A stretch of DNA of 64,000 nt, taken from assembly GCA_002989075.1 (NCBI GenBank), contig PSQN01000001.1:905760-969759 (forward strand), given 5' to 3'. Shown piece after piece: positions 53,294 to 64,000 of this stretch. This DNA is from Arthonia radiata. Lineage: Eukaryota > Ascomycota > Arthoniomycetes > Arthoniales > Arthoniaceae. Each line of letters begins with the position of its first letter. Position 1 is the stretch's first letter. Position numbers and translations under genes: made by a program. The notes beneath the pieces are model-generated. The model did no database searches and was not told the origin of the DNA. It saw nothing but the letters and a program-made list of their open reading frames with translations.

Positions 53294-54947
53294 GGTGTTC
53301 GTTATAGGACGTATAATAGGGGGCCGCCCCAGGCGGAAGAGGCCGAACTATACCGCTACTGATGAGAGTGGAGAAGAGGGACAGTTGTAACTGCAGCAAC
53401 ATATTGAATCAGCTCATGTAATCGGCAAACGTCACAATCAAGGCCCAGTGCCGCGATGCAAGTCAGAGGTTGATGTGTATCAGCCGATCGTCCCTTGATA
53501 TCCGTCTTAGGGCAAGGGACTCAAGACGGTCCGCTCGCAAGTTCGGCTTGCAGCCGCTTCCGAGCTGATCTGTGGGGTCTGAAGGACTTACAGGAAGAAG
53601 TGTTGCAGTAATTGCTAATCCAAACAACGATGGCGGTTGTCAATGGAGGTCAGAGACAGAAATGCCATGGTCACAGAACAAGAGGCTCAATGCTCGCGGA
53701 TCAAGTGAATGAAGCGAGATTAGTCTTTGCCTTGTGAGGAGCTCAAGAGACGTAATCGACTCGATAGGTAGCGTGTGCTGGGAGCTCTGTTGGTCGCGTA
53801 ACTCAGGCAGCAGTCATTGTCGAGGCAGGTTGAGGTTGATGCAGGATGCGGTAATGGGGCGATATTGGATTTGATGGAACGTATGGGAGGCGTGTGCCTT
53901 GCAGCGGATGACTGCAGGGTAGTCAAGGGACAACGGGCGCGTGGAGAGGGCAGATGTTGGTCGGGGGAAGTGCAGAGCTCTGACGCCTCGTGACTAACGA
54001 TAGAGCTAGTTGGATGCGGAGTCGAGGTCAAAGAGATAGCTGGCGCAGCCAGACAAAGTCGTGTATTAGGATAAGAGTAGATAACGAGGGATGTACTCGG
54101 CCAAGGTCTCCTAATGTATCCCCAGGACAAAGGAGGAAGAGAAGTGGAGAGAGAAGATGGGGGGAGGAAGAAGTGACTTGTTATCACACGATGGACGAGC
54201 TCGAAGACGAGTTGGAGTCGGAGCACTAGATCTGTTGAACGCAGCTGATCCCGCACGCTAGTGGCCGAGCTAGCCTTCTTTCGTCAGATGGCGGTGTCAC
54301 AGAACTTCAATCCGAACAGGGACAATACTGAGGCAACAAGGCAACCAATTCCAACCTCCACTGATCAAATTGCAAACCATGCCGGGTCCTTTGGTTTGCT
54401 TGTGCGACAGGGCTTGTGTTCGTTCGCAAATAACGCGGGGATACTTGCATAGCTGTGGGGAAACCAATAAGGCCTCCTCCGGTATTCCACGCTCAAGTAC
54501 TCGTCCCATTTTCCTCTTCCCGCGGCCTAGCCTATGCTCGCTTCCCTGTCGTGGGCTTCTTGCCAACAAGCGGCTTGGTTTCCAGACACTTCTGGGGCCA
54601 ACACCTATCCTTTGGATCCGATCAAGGCTGTTCTCCGACCTGGCCGAGTAGCCCGTTCACATATTGTCCTCCCTATTAGCGTATATAGGTCTCCATTACA
54701 TTGCTCGTACAAAGTAAAGATGGGTGCCTCGAAGCCTCAGATAAGACTTCTTCCATCTCGATAGCTTATCAATGCCAGTGATCTAATTGGCCTGCTGGTG
54801 ATGTTGGGAGCGATCGAGGCGATTTTCCTGTCACTTTTTGAGGACGCGTACTCTAATTGCTTCCTATTTGCTTCCTAGCAATAGAGCTTGGCCAGTTTTT
54901 GAAAGTTGCTTTACGTTTCCGAGTGGCCTGCTGCCTTTGTACAGTGT
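53294..54947. other. Intergenic (~1.65 kb)
   Basis: The interval holds the atg13 promoter and the 3' flank of the Sif2-like gene. Frames such as 53720-54256 on the minus strand look random (high Ser, Leu, Pro, no domain). I see no repeat or RNA gene. Confidence 0.5.
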
Positions 54948-56888
54948 TCATGTCATTTCTCGGTCGTGTTCCGTCGTATCTGCTGGCACTTGAACCGCGC
55001 CTTCGGCAATATCTGGCATCTCAACGATGGAGATGCTACTGCCATGCGTCACCGCAAGTCGGCGAGCCGCATCGTCCCAAGCAAGCGAGTACATAGGCGA
55101 CATGTCTTCAGCGCCACTGTTATCGATAGAGTTTGGAAGGTCCATCTCTTGCCCGCCTTGGCGCTCACCGTTTCGGCGCTCCTCCTGAGCTTTTTCCACC
55201 CCTTCTTTCCACTTAGCAAGAAGCATACCGTTGACCTTGGCCTCCCACACACGTACTTCGTCGCCAATAATCGCGGCCAGCTTCGAGCCGTCTGGTGCAA
55301 ATTCGAGATTCCAAGCAGGCATCATCGGGCCGGCTGCGAATGAGTGAACGCACTCAAGAGCTTGGCGTGCGTCCCACAGTTTGACAGAGCCATCGGTGCA
55401 AGACGTAGCCAGCATTCGGGATTGATCGTCAGTAGAACCCTCCTTGTCTGCTCGCCCGCGCTGCCATTCAAAGCTCGTAATGATGTCCTCGTGGGCATTC
55501 TTGATCTGCAGAGTATGCTCGTTCGTGTCCAAAAGACCAAGCTCCCCCTCGTTGGCGGAAGTGCAGACAATCTTATCAGCAGAGTAGTCATGCTTTAGCT
55601 GTTCCCAAGGATGGTTCGTCTCAATGCTTTTCGTGTGCTTGATGGTCTCACTCTCGACCGCATATAGATCAAGCAAATTTTCACCGCAGCATGCGAAGGA
55701 ACCATCAGTAAGCCAAGTTGCGTCGTGAACATGCTTGCTGGAAACAATCCGACCTGTCGGCTGCGCATTCGTTGCATCCCAGATATTGATGAAGCTTTGC
55801 TCGCGATCGGCGGAATCCCAGATTGCCAGCAGTTTTGTCGAGCTTGAGTCCCACTTCAATGCCAGAACGACGTTGGGTGTATCGGCCAAATACACCAACT
55901 TGCCATCCTGCAAAATGCTCAGAGTGCCGTTCATTTCACCATTCTGGTAGAGCTGCTCAATCGCAGCGGCTACCTGTTCACCCGATGGCGCTCGCTCCCA
56001 TTGTCCAATGGAGTAGCCCACTGTGTCCTTCATATCAGACAACGCTGGCTCTGCAATGAGGTCATACAGTACTTCCTCCTCAACGTTGTGTTCCTCCGTG
56101 ACATGCCGGGCTGACTTGGGCGTAACTTTAATGGTATGGCACACAGACCCGCCGGAGACCACAAGGCTGTCTGGGGCATTCCAACTGACGCGCAAGATCT
56201 CGGCATTGGGTATACTTGTCTTGGCGATCGTTCTGGCAATGATTTTGTCTACGATGGGGTCACTTTGTATTCCAATACTGGTTCCGATCTCCAGTGTGTG
56301 TGGCGGAGGTGGAGGAGGCGGTTCTTCTTTAACAGGTGCTTCCTCCGCCATCTCCTGCATGTCCTCATCGTCGTGATCTCCTTCTCCATCGACGTCCATG
56401 GCGTCTCCAGACGTCTCAGCGGCCTGATCTGCGCCTTTCAAAGACTTTCTCCGTCCCGCAGGGGGACGCTGGCCTTCAGCCGTTTCGCGCCGCTGCCTCT
56501 TGCGCTTGAGCTCCGCATGATCGCCTGCAGACACTCGACGCGATTCTGTTTGCCTCGCGACTTGTCGGCGTTGTGTCACATCGACAAAGGTCCAGCGCTT
56601 GCCGAGGTGTTGCTCTTGCTGAGGAGCAGGGTTTTCTCCATTGAAACCTTCATCAACGCCATGGTCTTGCGTCTTGCTCGCTTCGCCTATAAGTAGGTCA
56701 TAGGCCAGCGCATCCTGTAGCATGCGAATAAGTGTGTGGTGCTCGACATTATCGGTGAAAGGTAGGGACTGTGGGTCATTGTTGTGCCAGTCTCGTTGCA
56801 ATTGTACTGCGGTCCTGCCGTAGCCCTGTTCTTGAAGATAGCGCCATATCACGTAGTTAACATGGTCTGTGTTCAGCGCTGCGCCCAT
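54948..56888 (-). CDS. sif2: LisH-WD40 protein, Sif2/TBL1 type
   Basis: This family (yeast Sif2, animal TBL1/TBLR1) belongs to histone deacetylase corepressor complexes, in fungi the Set3 complex. The single exon encodes 646 residues. The N-terminal LisH motif covers about residues 7-40 (TDHVNYVIWRYLQEQGYGRT) and should form a dimer, followed by a helical extension. A basic and then acidic linker runs to about 205. From about 215 comes a WD40 propeller with blades marked by LRVSWNAPDSLVVSGG, VLALKWDSSSTKLLAIWDSA, HDATWLTDGSFACCG, ATSCTDGSVKLWDARQALEC, NLEFAPDGSKLAAIIGDEVR and YSLAWDDAARRLAVTHGSSI. A nuclear place is expected. The match to Sif2 rather than another LisH-WD40 group is probable, not certain. 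Confidence 0.82.
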   Translation of the reverse strand: MGAALNTDHVNYVIWRYLQEQGYGRTAVQLQRDWHNNDPQSLPFTDNVEHHTLIRMLQDALAYDLLIGEASKTQDHGVDEGFNGENPAPQQEQHLGKRWTFVDVTQRRQVARQTESRRVSAGDHAELKRKRQRRETAEGQRPPAGRRKSLKGADQAAETSGDAMDVDGEGDHDDEDMQEMAEEAPVKEEPPPPPPPHTLEIGTSIGIQSDPIVDKIIARTIAKTSIPNAEILRVSWNAPDSLVVSGGSVCHTIKVTPKSARHVTEEHNVEEEVLYDLIAEPALSDMKDTVGYSIGQWERAPSGEQVAAAIEQLYQNGEMNGTLSILQDGKLVYLADTPNVVLALKWDSSSTKLLAIWDSADREQSFINIWDATNAQPTGRIVSSKHVHDATWLTDGSFACCGENLLDLYAVESETIKHTKSIETNHPWEQLKHDYSADKIVCTSANEGELGLLDTNEHTLQIKNAHEDIITSFEWQRGRADKEGSTDDQSRMLATSCTDGSVKLWDARQALECVHSFAAGPMMPAWNLEFAPDGSKLAAIIGDEVRVWEAKVNGMLLAKWKEGVEKAQEERRNGERQGGQEMDLPNSIDNSGAEDMSPMYSLAWDDAARRLAVTHGSSISIVEMPDIAEGAVQVPADTTEHDREMT

Positions 56889-57708
56889 GATGGATCATGA
56901 CCTTTTCCTGTAGGCGCGTGAACAGTTCGGTCGCGTTGTCGAATGGGTCAGTTCCTAGCCGCTGTGACACTGGACATGGATTTGTTGATGGTCGCGCAAC
57001 GAGTGGATTTGATGGAATAGTATTCAAAAGTCAAGTCAAACTCCAAGTGTATGTACAGATCATGTGAGGTTGTATTGGCTCCAATGTCGAACGCATTATT
57101 ACGTTGCGCCGAGTCGCACAGACAGAGATCGCCTAGGTCCAGAAAAGGCAATATCGGACGCAAGGGCAGACCAGGCAGCCAGGGTGCATATAATAACAGT
57201 ATAATTGTCGATACCAATGTTCTGGTCAAACAAATAATTCTTGCAGTCATGCGCGTCTCAAGGACAGATGCAGTGTACAAATCAAGCTGCCGTTTGCGTC
57301 GCTACTACGCATACATAACAATCGTAACCGCTACGGAGTATGCCTTGCCTCTAGTCATGCGCTGCACTAGCTTGTCAATTTGTACCTCGGAATTATTCAA
57401 GTGAATATTGAAGTCGTGCTTTGAAAGAGCCTGTACGACTTATCCGCCGTGAGATGATGCCCGTCACTTTCTGTTTCCCGAACGTTATGCTGAAGTGAAG
57501 AGTCTTGGCGCGATGATCGAGCTCCGACCACATTCAAGGTTTAGCGCCCCAAAAAGTGTCGCGCCAACGCATGTCATTTCTCCCTGCAATCCGGACGGTT
57601 TGAGCACCTGCATGCTGGTTATTGTTTTGCTCCCAAATGCTGTGATGCCATGTCGACCAGCCTGCTAGACACTCTTAGATAATACTCTTTCAACCTTAGC
57701 ACGCCGCA
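56889..57708. other. Divergent intergenic region (~820 bp)
   Basis: The interval lies between the starts of the Sif2-like gene and the TMEM115-like gene and should hold both promoters. I see nothing else. Confidence 0.5.
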
Positions 57709-58909
57709 ATGGCGCTGCGCATCAACATCCCACCCCTCACTCGCGGCCTCCTCGTTGGGCTAGTCATCCTCTCACTACTCAATGCCGCAGCGCGATATCG
57801 CTCATGGGAGGTGGACAAGACGACGCACCTAGGCAGCCGCCAATACTACGCCCCCTACCTCACACTCGTCCCAGGCATGTCCATCCAATACCCATGGGTC
57901 TTCGTCACAGCAACACTCGCAGAGCAAAACCCAGGGGGCCTGTTGATCACCGGCGCAACGCTCTTTTGGGGCGGCAGATACCTCGAAAGAGCATGGAGCA
58001 GCACGGAATATACGAAGTTCATCGCTCTCGTCAGCGTGATACCGAACCTCCTCACATTCCTCGCCTACGTCTCGCTATACGTCGTCACGCGCAATGCGAG
58101 TCTCGCGTATGTTCCCTCTTTGCGATTTCGCATGCAGATGCAATGATTGACGAGAGTATAGATCAACCAACATATCCGGCGGCATCGCCATCCAAGCCGG
58201 CTTCCTCGTTTCCTTCAAGCAGCTCGTCCCCGAACACACCATCTCCCTCCTGCGCGGCCTCATCCGCATCCGCGTCAAGCACCTGCCCGCAATCTTCCTA
58301 ATCGCGAACACCATCTCCGGCGTCGCGCTCGGCACAGACACAGCCATGATCCTCTCCTGGATCGGCTTCTTCACGGCCTGGACATATCTGCGCTTCTACC
58401 GGATATCGCCCAGCTTGTCGAGCGCAGCAACAGGCGCGAATGGGGCGCCTGCGGAGGTAATCCGAGGCGACGCGAGCGACACGTTCGCGTTTGCGTACTT
58501 CTTTCCGGATGCGATTCACGGACCGGTTGCGGCGCTGAGCGATGCGGTGTATGAAGCGCTGGTCGCGCTGCGCGTGTGCACACCCTTCAGCGCGGAAGAT
58601 GTGGATATATCGAATGAGCAGGCCATTGCGCGCGGCGAGGTGGGGCTGCCGTCGTTGCTCAATACCAATGGAAGAGGGCGCGGTGGCGGAAGGCGAGAAG
58701 AGGCGGAGCGGCGAAGAGCGCTGGCGTTACGAGCGTTGGATGCGCGCTTGCAGAATGTGCGGCCTCCGCCTGCGGCGCATACCGGGAACAATCCATTGGC
58801 TCAGACGCAGTATCAGCCGGAAGGGGAGGGCCAGCCCCAGAGGGAAGAGATGGTCGTCGGGATTGAGGGAGATGACGGTGGAGCGAAGGAAGGCAGGAGC
58901 GCGGATTGA
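57709..58909 (+). CDS. TMEM115-type Golgi membrane protein (DUF1751)
   Basis: Exons 57709-58106 and 58162-58909 join over a 55-nt intron and give 381 residues. The family (TMEM115 in animals, DUF1751 in fungi) has a rhomboid-like membrane core without protease residues and acts in Golgi transport. Visible parts: a first helix (LTRGLLVGLVILSLLNAAAR), the conserved QYYAPYLTLVPGMSIQYPWV, the strand-loop LFWGGRYLERAWSSTEYTKF, and helices at VSVIPNLLTFLAYVSLYVV, GGIAIQAGFLVSFKQLVPEH, IFLIANTISGVALGT and LSWIGFFTAWTYLRFYR. The cytoplasmic tail is Arg/Gly/Glu-rich with ASDTFAFAYFFPDAIHGPV, a conserved block of the family. No signal peptide is needed. Confidence 0.88.
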
Positions 58910-59236
58910 GAGCCATGTGTGATGCTCTTGTGGCGTGGGCCGAGCGTTGTATTCAGTGCTGTACGATAGACGTGCTTGCTGCGGTTGAGCCTGGCGTCTG
59001 GCGTGGCCTTGAATGGTAGTGAGCGTACCTCAAGCGGATCGCTTCTGACTCTGAATTCTGAGCCTGGCACGTTCCTCTTTCCCTGCTATCTCTCGTGGTG
59101 TGATTTGACTGCTCATGATCGTTTTCCCGATGAATGGTGCGTGTTAACTGCCACCCCCAACCACACCGCCCTTTGCCCATCCACGTTGTCAGGGGCACCC
59201 TTTCAATTGCCATTCTCGGCAATATCAATCTCGACT
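58910..59236. other. Short intergenic region between convergent genes
   Basis: About 330 bp between the 3' ends of the TMEM115-like gene and gon7. Nothing else is seen. Confidence 0.5.
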
Positions 59237-59524
59237 TCACTCCTCCCCTTCCTCGCCATACATGTCTTCCTCCTTCTGCTCGACGGTGTTGGCGCCAGCA
59301 GCAGGTTTATTCGCATTGTCCTCTTCCATCTTGCGCGTCAGGAAATCGTTGACCTCGTTTTGCATGTTCTTGGTCGCCGAGCCTAGCGCGGAGAGGTACG
59401 CGGTCTTGTCTTGGAAGGTATGGTTTTGCACAAGCGTGGGGAGAGGGGACGACGTAAAGGTTTGAGAATCTTTGCTGGGAGCGGCGTAGGTTGCTGTGAG
59501 GGTTGGATTGGATGTTTGGGACAT
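59237..59524 (-). CDS. gon7: EKC/KEOPS complex subunit Gon7
   Basis: Gon7 is the small fungal subunit of the KEOPS complex, which makes the t6A modification of tRNAs that read ANN codons and affects telomeres. One exon gives 95 residues, the usual size. The N-terminus MSQTSNPTLTATYAAPS and the helix DKTAYLSALGSATKNMQNEV followed by NDFLTRKMEEDNA match the ascomycete Gon7 pattern (a hydrophobic N-terminal part, a central helix and an acidic tail). The tail ends in a run of Glu and Gly. The protein is short, so the call rests on this overall layout. Confidence 0.8.
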   Translation of the reverse strand: MSQTSNPTLTATYAAPSKDSQTFTSSPLPTLVQNHTFQDKTAYLSALGSATKNMQNEVNDFLTRKMEEDNANKPAAGANTVEQKEEDMYGEEGEE

Positions 59525-61382
59525 GGTGTTAACTATGGTGATGTTTTTAAATTTCGTTCAAAATTCAAAGAAACATGGAGCAAAATTGTAGAAAAATACA
59601 GAGTCGATGCAGAAGAGTACAGAGCTGTGCAGTGCCGAGCAAAATTTCATGTGACAATTGCAGGCATGACGACTCAGTGACGCCGCTCCACACCCCACCC
59701 TTTCTCTTCAAGATGCCAGAACAATCCCTTGCGGCTAGTTTCTAGGCGCAAACTGTTCTGCGCAGTCTGCTGTATGCGAGAGAGACTGCCAAAAGCAAAG
59801 CGTGAGGTCAAAAACGCCAGGAAAAAAAAATGTCGATTTTCAGTTCGGATACCGCTGTGACATGTTAGTATTGATTCCAATTACGAGGGCAGAGGAAAGC
59901 TCACGGAATTGAACCCGGATCTACCCGGTACAAGCTCTGATTGAGAGCGGGTGATGCTCTGAGCTGTTGTCAGCGTTGTCGTCGTGAGAATGGTGACTGA
60001 AGGCGAACATACAACCATTACACCATATCCGATGGTTTGAACGCTTTTGAGCTTGTGATTGGATGATCTTGCACACCCAATCCGATTTTGCGATACCTGG
60101 TACGATTGAAACCAAAAATATAATAAACATTAACGTGCACGTGACCAAATCGGTCGATCACTCGAAGGACTTGGTCAATGCAGCCCGGTCAAACGCGGGA
60201 ACTCGCGACAGAGTCGAAAGCTTCTATTACTATTGTTACTGGCTGTCTAATTCAGCGGACGATCATGAGGAAATCGACCACCGCCCTCCCTTGTCTGCCC
60301 GTCAAAGCGAACAGGAAGCGCAACCGCGGCTCCGGTACGCGCCCATCATCTTGGGAGCAGTACGCGCAGCGGCAGTGTGTCGTATGACAGTGTCTGAGAC
60401 CCTCACATGTGTTTTCGCTAGATACTCCGGATGCGTTCCCAAACCTTCAACACCTCACACTGGCTTTCATGCTCTTGACAAGCTTGATGTGTCTTCCGCC
60501 GCATATTGTTGGGCACGCACAACAATGCAAATCTACGGTTGCATATCAAAATGCTCCTGCCGACGCTCACCCGCACAGTAGTTTTATTGATGTGTTCTGG
60601 GCGACAGCGTGTTTGATCACATCATCAGCATTTTGGTAAGCGCTCCAGCCCTTTCATTACGCTGGCCATTTTTACCGCAGCACCAGAGCCGGAACGATCT
60701 GTCGGAACGACACTCGGTGCTCTCCCAAGTGGCTGGCGTTTGAAAAGGTGCCCAGCCGGCGCGTGATGCCTGTATTACGACAGGAAGGAGCATCAAAGCT
60801 CTGAAGGCACTTTCCAAGCAGCATTGAATGCTTCGAAACATTGAAGGCTGGCAAGAGAATGCTTGTATGGTATGAGATGTCGTTGATGCGACGGTGCATT
60901 GCATGCAAAGCAAGCCGCCGAGTGTACTTCATACTGTACAGACCGCCAATACGCAGCGGGAGTGAATACACTGCGAACTAAGCTCAGCGCCGCATGACCG
61001 ATCGCTATCTCGATGCTGAAGCGTATATCATTACCCTCTATCTAGCCCTGGTCAGAAGGCAGAAGCTATCTTTTAGCATGCAGCTCATCCACATCAACAT
61101 GATTGGATGGGAGAGATCTTGCTGTGCCTCATCGAACAACCTCTACCTAGCTCTTTGCAGGCAAGCTAAGGACCGAAAACCCCCAAGCTTCCAAAGGATA
61201 CCACTGATGTCTGGCGTTGCTTTTCACGACTGATCCGTGCGAATCTCTTGCGGCGCTCCTCCTGAGACACGCTCCGACCTTGTTACGCTCTGCCCATTGC
61301 TCTGTCTACCTGATCAACGTCCTAATTGGACGTGCTATCAGTACGCTTACAGTAGATAGCTACGATCCCGTACATTAACAAC
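59525..61382. other. Intergenic (~1.85 kb) with tRNA-like sequence
   Basis: The interval contains the gon7 upstream region, the tRNA-like sequence at 59900-60033 and the promoter of the NRPS-like gene. Several 60-170 codon frames between 60063 and 61233 show no domain and are not called. Confidence 0.5.
59900..60033 (-). other. tRNA-like sequence with A and B boxes
   Basis: On the minus strand TATGGTGTAATGGTT is a good A box of the Glu/Gln/Asp class and GGGTTCAATTCC a good B box. They are about 60 nt further apart than in an uninterrupted tRNA. The T-stem pairs imperfectly and no acceptor stem could be paired. The length (134 nt) and the 3' end (CCGTGAG) resemble the sequence at 49974-50108. 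An intron-bearing or dead tRNA gene is likely. Confidence 0.45.
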
Positions 61383-64000
61383 ATGGCTGGCTCTCCTGAC
61401 CCTGAAAGAGGAAGACGAATATTGCCGGCTGTACTCGACGACCTGGCCAAGAAAACACCTAATCGTGTCTACGCCAGTGTCCTGCGAAGCAACGACGTTA
61501 GCGAGGGTTTCCGCGAGGTAAGTCCCCAAGCATCCACGCATTGGAATAATTGGCTCGAATGCAGTGAGAGCTGGTTCAGATGCTCTACAGAAGCATTCGT
61601 GCTGACACTGCTATCTGGGTGACCGTGAGCGAAGTCTCTCGTGCCACTGACGCTGTCGCATCTTGGTTCCACAACACGATAGGGCTAAGCAAGAGGTTTG
61701 AAACTCTTGCGTATGTTGGTGTCAATGATCTGCGTTATCCTATGTTGTGGTTTGCTGCGATCAAGTGTGGGTTCAAGGTGAGTCTAAGTGGCAAACGTTG
61801 AGGGCGCGTTTGGCGATAAAATGAGGGCAGTTGACTGATAAAACAAGGTCTTGCTCCTATCGCCTCGGAACACCCTTCCTCAGAACGTATCATTGATGAC
61901 ACAGACAAGCTGCACCAAGCTTTTCTACACCGACCCACTTGAATCCCTTGCGCAGAGCCTGGCAGATGCCTTGAAGCCTGAGTGCGAGTTGCACATATGC
62001 TCCGTAGCGCCTTTTGATACATGGGTCGCCTCCTATGCTGAGCCATACCCATACCGTAAGACGTTCGAGAAGGCTGAAGACGATCCCATCATCGTATTAC
62101 ACTCTTCCGGCTCCACTGGAGATCCCAAGCCGATCACGAACACCAACGGGTTCTTTGCCGCAGCTGATCGCGCGCTGCCGACAGTCGAAAACCATGAACT
62201 AGGTGGTATCTCATTGTTAGACTATGAAGGAGGAGGCGGATACTATTCACCATTTCCGGGGTTCCATATTGCCGGAATCACAGCGCTGGCGTTCTATCCA
62301 GTGATGATGAGGCGCGTACCAAAAATACTTTTGAAAGAGGACATTCGGACAATGGTACTAACAGGTGATCAGATCAGCCTCAGTCATCCTAGGGTTGGCA
62401 GATCGACCTCCGAGTATTGACATGGTATGTACATTTCCCTTACATCGTGTCCCATCGCTGAAATTGTGACACTAGGTGCACACAATATTGTTGCAAAAAC
62501 GGCCAAGAGTCCTGTACCTTCCTCCGTCAATAATCGAAGCTTTGAGCCAGATACCCTCGGCTCTAGACACGATGAAGCATGCGGAGAGCGTTGTGTTCGC
62601 TGGCGGGCCGTTGTCCAAGCCAGTAGGGGACATGCTTTCTCATCATGTGAAGCTCTCATCGTCATGTTAGTCCAGGGACCTAAGTTGCTCAACGATCTTG
62701 CTGACAACAGCCTAGATGGCTCCACTGAGATGGGAAACATTCCATGTCTCCTTCCAAGAGACCGTGCGGACTGGGCATGGCTGACTTGGCACCCGGCTTT
62801 GAAGATTGACATGGAACCAAGCGTCGAAGATGCTTACGAGCTCGTTCTGAACAGGAGTGAAGCCGCTGATCGATGGAGGGGAATAAGCAATACGATCCTC
62901 AAGCATCAAGCTCAATTTCGCTCACGAGATCTCTTCACTGTAAGTATTAAGACCATACGCCGTGGCTGACGTGCTGACCAGATGATAGCCTCATCCCGCG
63001 AAAGACGGCATGTGGCAGTTCTGTAAGTACTGGCGCTACTATCTCCCTATGTACGGTGATCATACTGACTGCTGTACGACAGATAGCCGCAATGACGACA
63101 TCCTCGTGCTATCAAATGGCGAAAAATGGAATCCAATCCCATCTGAAGGCATCGTGAGTGGCGTTAAAAAACGACTGAAAGTTCGTTCTGCTTACGGATC
63201 GCAACAGATTCAAAGCCATCCCAAGCTTGCAGGGGCATTCATAATCGGCGACGGGGAGTTCCAGCCCGCCGTCCTCCTGGAGCCAAAGGAGGAGTGCGCA
63301 GATTCTGATGCTCTTATCGGGGAAGTCTGGCCTCTGATTGCTCAGGCCAATGCCCATGCCCAGAGATTCGGGCGCGTGACGAGAACCAAAGTGGCCGTTG
63401 TTCCGCCAACTTCATTCAGCCGAGCACCCAAAGGCACAATCGTACGCAGATTGACCCTCCAAAAGTTAAACCATTTGAAACGGCAGCTCTACGGTTCCGA
63501 TGGGAATCACTCAACAATTACAGCAGAGCACAGCAACACCAAGCAAGGAGAAGTAACTCCTGACATGGCGATCGATCGAGAAGAGGATGTCGTGGAGTTA
63601 GTACGACACTGCGTCCGAGAGGTTTCACCGTTGCCAGAGATCAGTGACGGGGAAGACCTGTTCGTCAATGGGTTCGACTCCCTGGAGACACTGGAGCTTG
63701 CAAGACTGCTCAAACATCGCTTGTCGCTGAGCAATCTGAACAAGCAAGCGAGCTTCGTCAGCCCTCAATTTGTGTACACACATCCGACCATCGAGCTGCT
63801 CGCAAAGGGTATCTATGAGACACTGCACGGCAACATCAAAGAAGCTTGTGGAGCACACGATGAAGTGCAGCAACACGTGAAGTACCTTGTTTCCAAACAC
63901 ACCAAGAGTCTCACGCCGAATGCGCAGCCAGCTGCAGGGAACCTGACCGAAAATGATCTGCATGTGGTCCTCACAGGAAGTACAGGTTCTCTGGGTCGCG
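61383..64000 (+). CDS. NRPS-like A-T-reductase enzyme (partial, runs off window)
   Basis: Exons I can support: 61383-61517, 61580-61777, 61848 to about 62370, about 62390-62424, 62476-62665, 62716-62939, 62989-63022, 63083-63153, and from 63208 to the edge. The adenylation domain shows VLHSSGSTGDPKPI (the A3 loop), a pocket region with GFHIAG, YGSTEMGNIPC and the late motif SNGEKWNPIPSEG with a following HPKLAGAFIIG. The thiolation domain carries VNGFDSLETLELARLL, with the phosphopantetheine Ser. A reductase domain begins at VVLTGSTGSLGR (a Rossmann glycine motif) and is cut by the window end. Such enzymes reduce an acid to an aldehyde in amino-acid, aryl or polyketide pathways. One junction near 62370-62390 does not fit a normal intron in phase, so either a short intron or a frameshift is there. 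Confidence 0.75.

Noticed and set aside
53720-54256. 178-codon minus-strand frame in the atg13 upstream region
   Set aside because: Low-complexity Ser/Pro/Leu composition without a recognisable feature. More likely chance.
60063-60639. Overlapping plus-strand frames of 69-172 codons
   Set aside because: No domain and no consistent splice partner. The region also overlaps the flank of a tRNA-like sequence.
1-64000. CRISPR arrays, bacterial operons, rRNA genes, integrated viruses or LTR elements
   Set aside because: None seen. The tandem repeats have no spacers, genes are eukaryotic with introns, and no reverse transcriptase, integrase or capsid-like frame was recognised.

Overview
The window looks like nuclear DNA of a filamentous ascomycete (Pezizomycotina), most likely a Dothideomycete. 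Genes are separate, on both strands, with few short introns (about 47-80 nt, GTRNGY donors, CTRAC/CTGAC branch sites, YAG acceptors) and many long Ser/Pro-rich fungal proteins. Recognisable housekeeping genes are Rgp1, Prm1, Rrg9, NPC1/Ncr1, HbrB/Bit61, Atg13, a LisH-WD40 protein of the Sif2/TBL1 type, TMEM115 and Gon7. Genus assignment is not possible from the sequence alone.

Layout. 0.5-8.5 kb: rgp1, prm1, a 17-bp minisatellite and a small orphan gene. 8.5-15 kb: an accessory island with an orphan gene, a MITE-like inverted repeat, an 8-exon gene encoding a PD-(D/E)XK nuclease-like protein (an assembly gap lies in one intron), a degenerate copy of its 3' end, and a divergently transcribed kinase-like gene. 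15-31 kb: rrg9, two disordered fungal proteins, NPC1, an SRR1-like protein with a coding minisatellite, and an APH-type kinase. 31-35 kb: a gene-poor stretch with diverged inverted and direct repeats around two small orphan genes. 35-46 kb: an atypical protein kinase, then a metabolic group with a citrate synthase-like gene, a 2-methylcitrate dehydratase-like gene, a methyltransferase, a seven-helix rhodopsin-like membrane protein and a PEBP-like gene. The citrate synthase, dehydratase and PEBP trio is the signature set of maleidride/alkylcitrate pathways, and all three look broken, so this reads as a fossil pathway module. 46-59.5 kb: conserved genes again (HbrB, Atg13, Sif2-like, TMEM115, Gon7). 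61.4 kb to the right edge: an NRPS-like adenylation-thiolation-reductase gene that runs off the window.

The two most unusual items are the divergent nuclease-like/kinase-like pair in the 11-15 kb island and the decayed alkylcitrate module at 37.7-45.7 kb. I worked out exon models by hand from splice signals and reading phase. No database or folding search was run.
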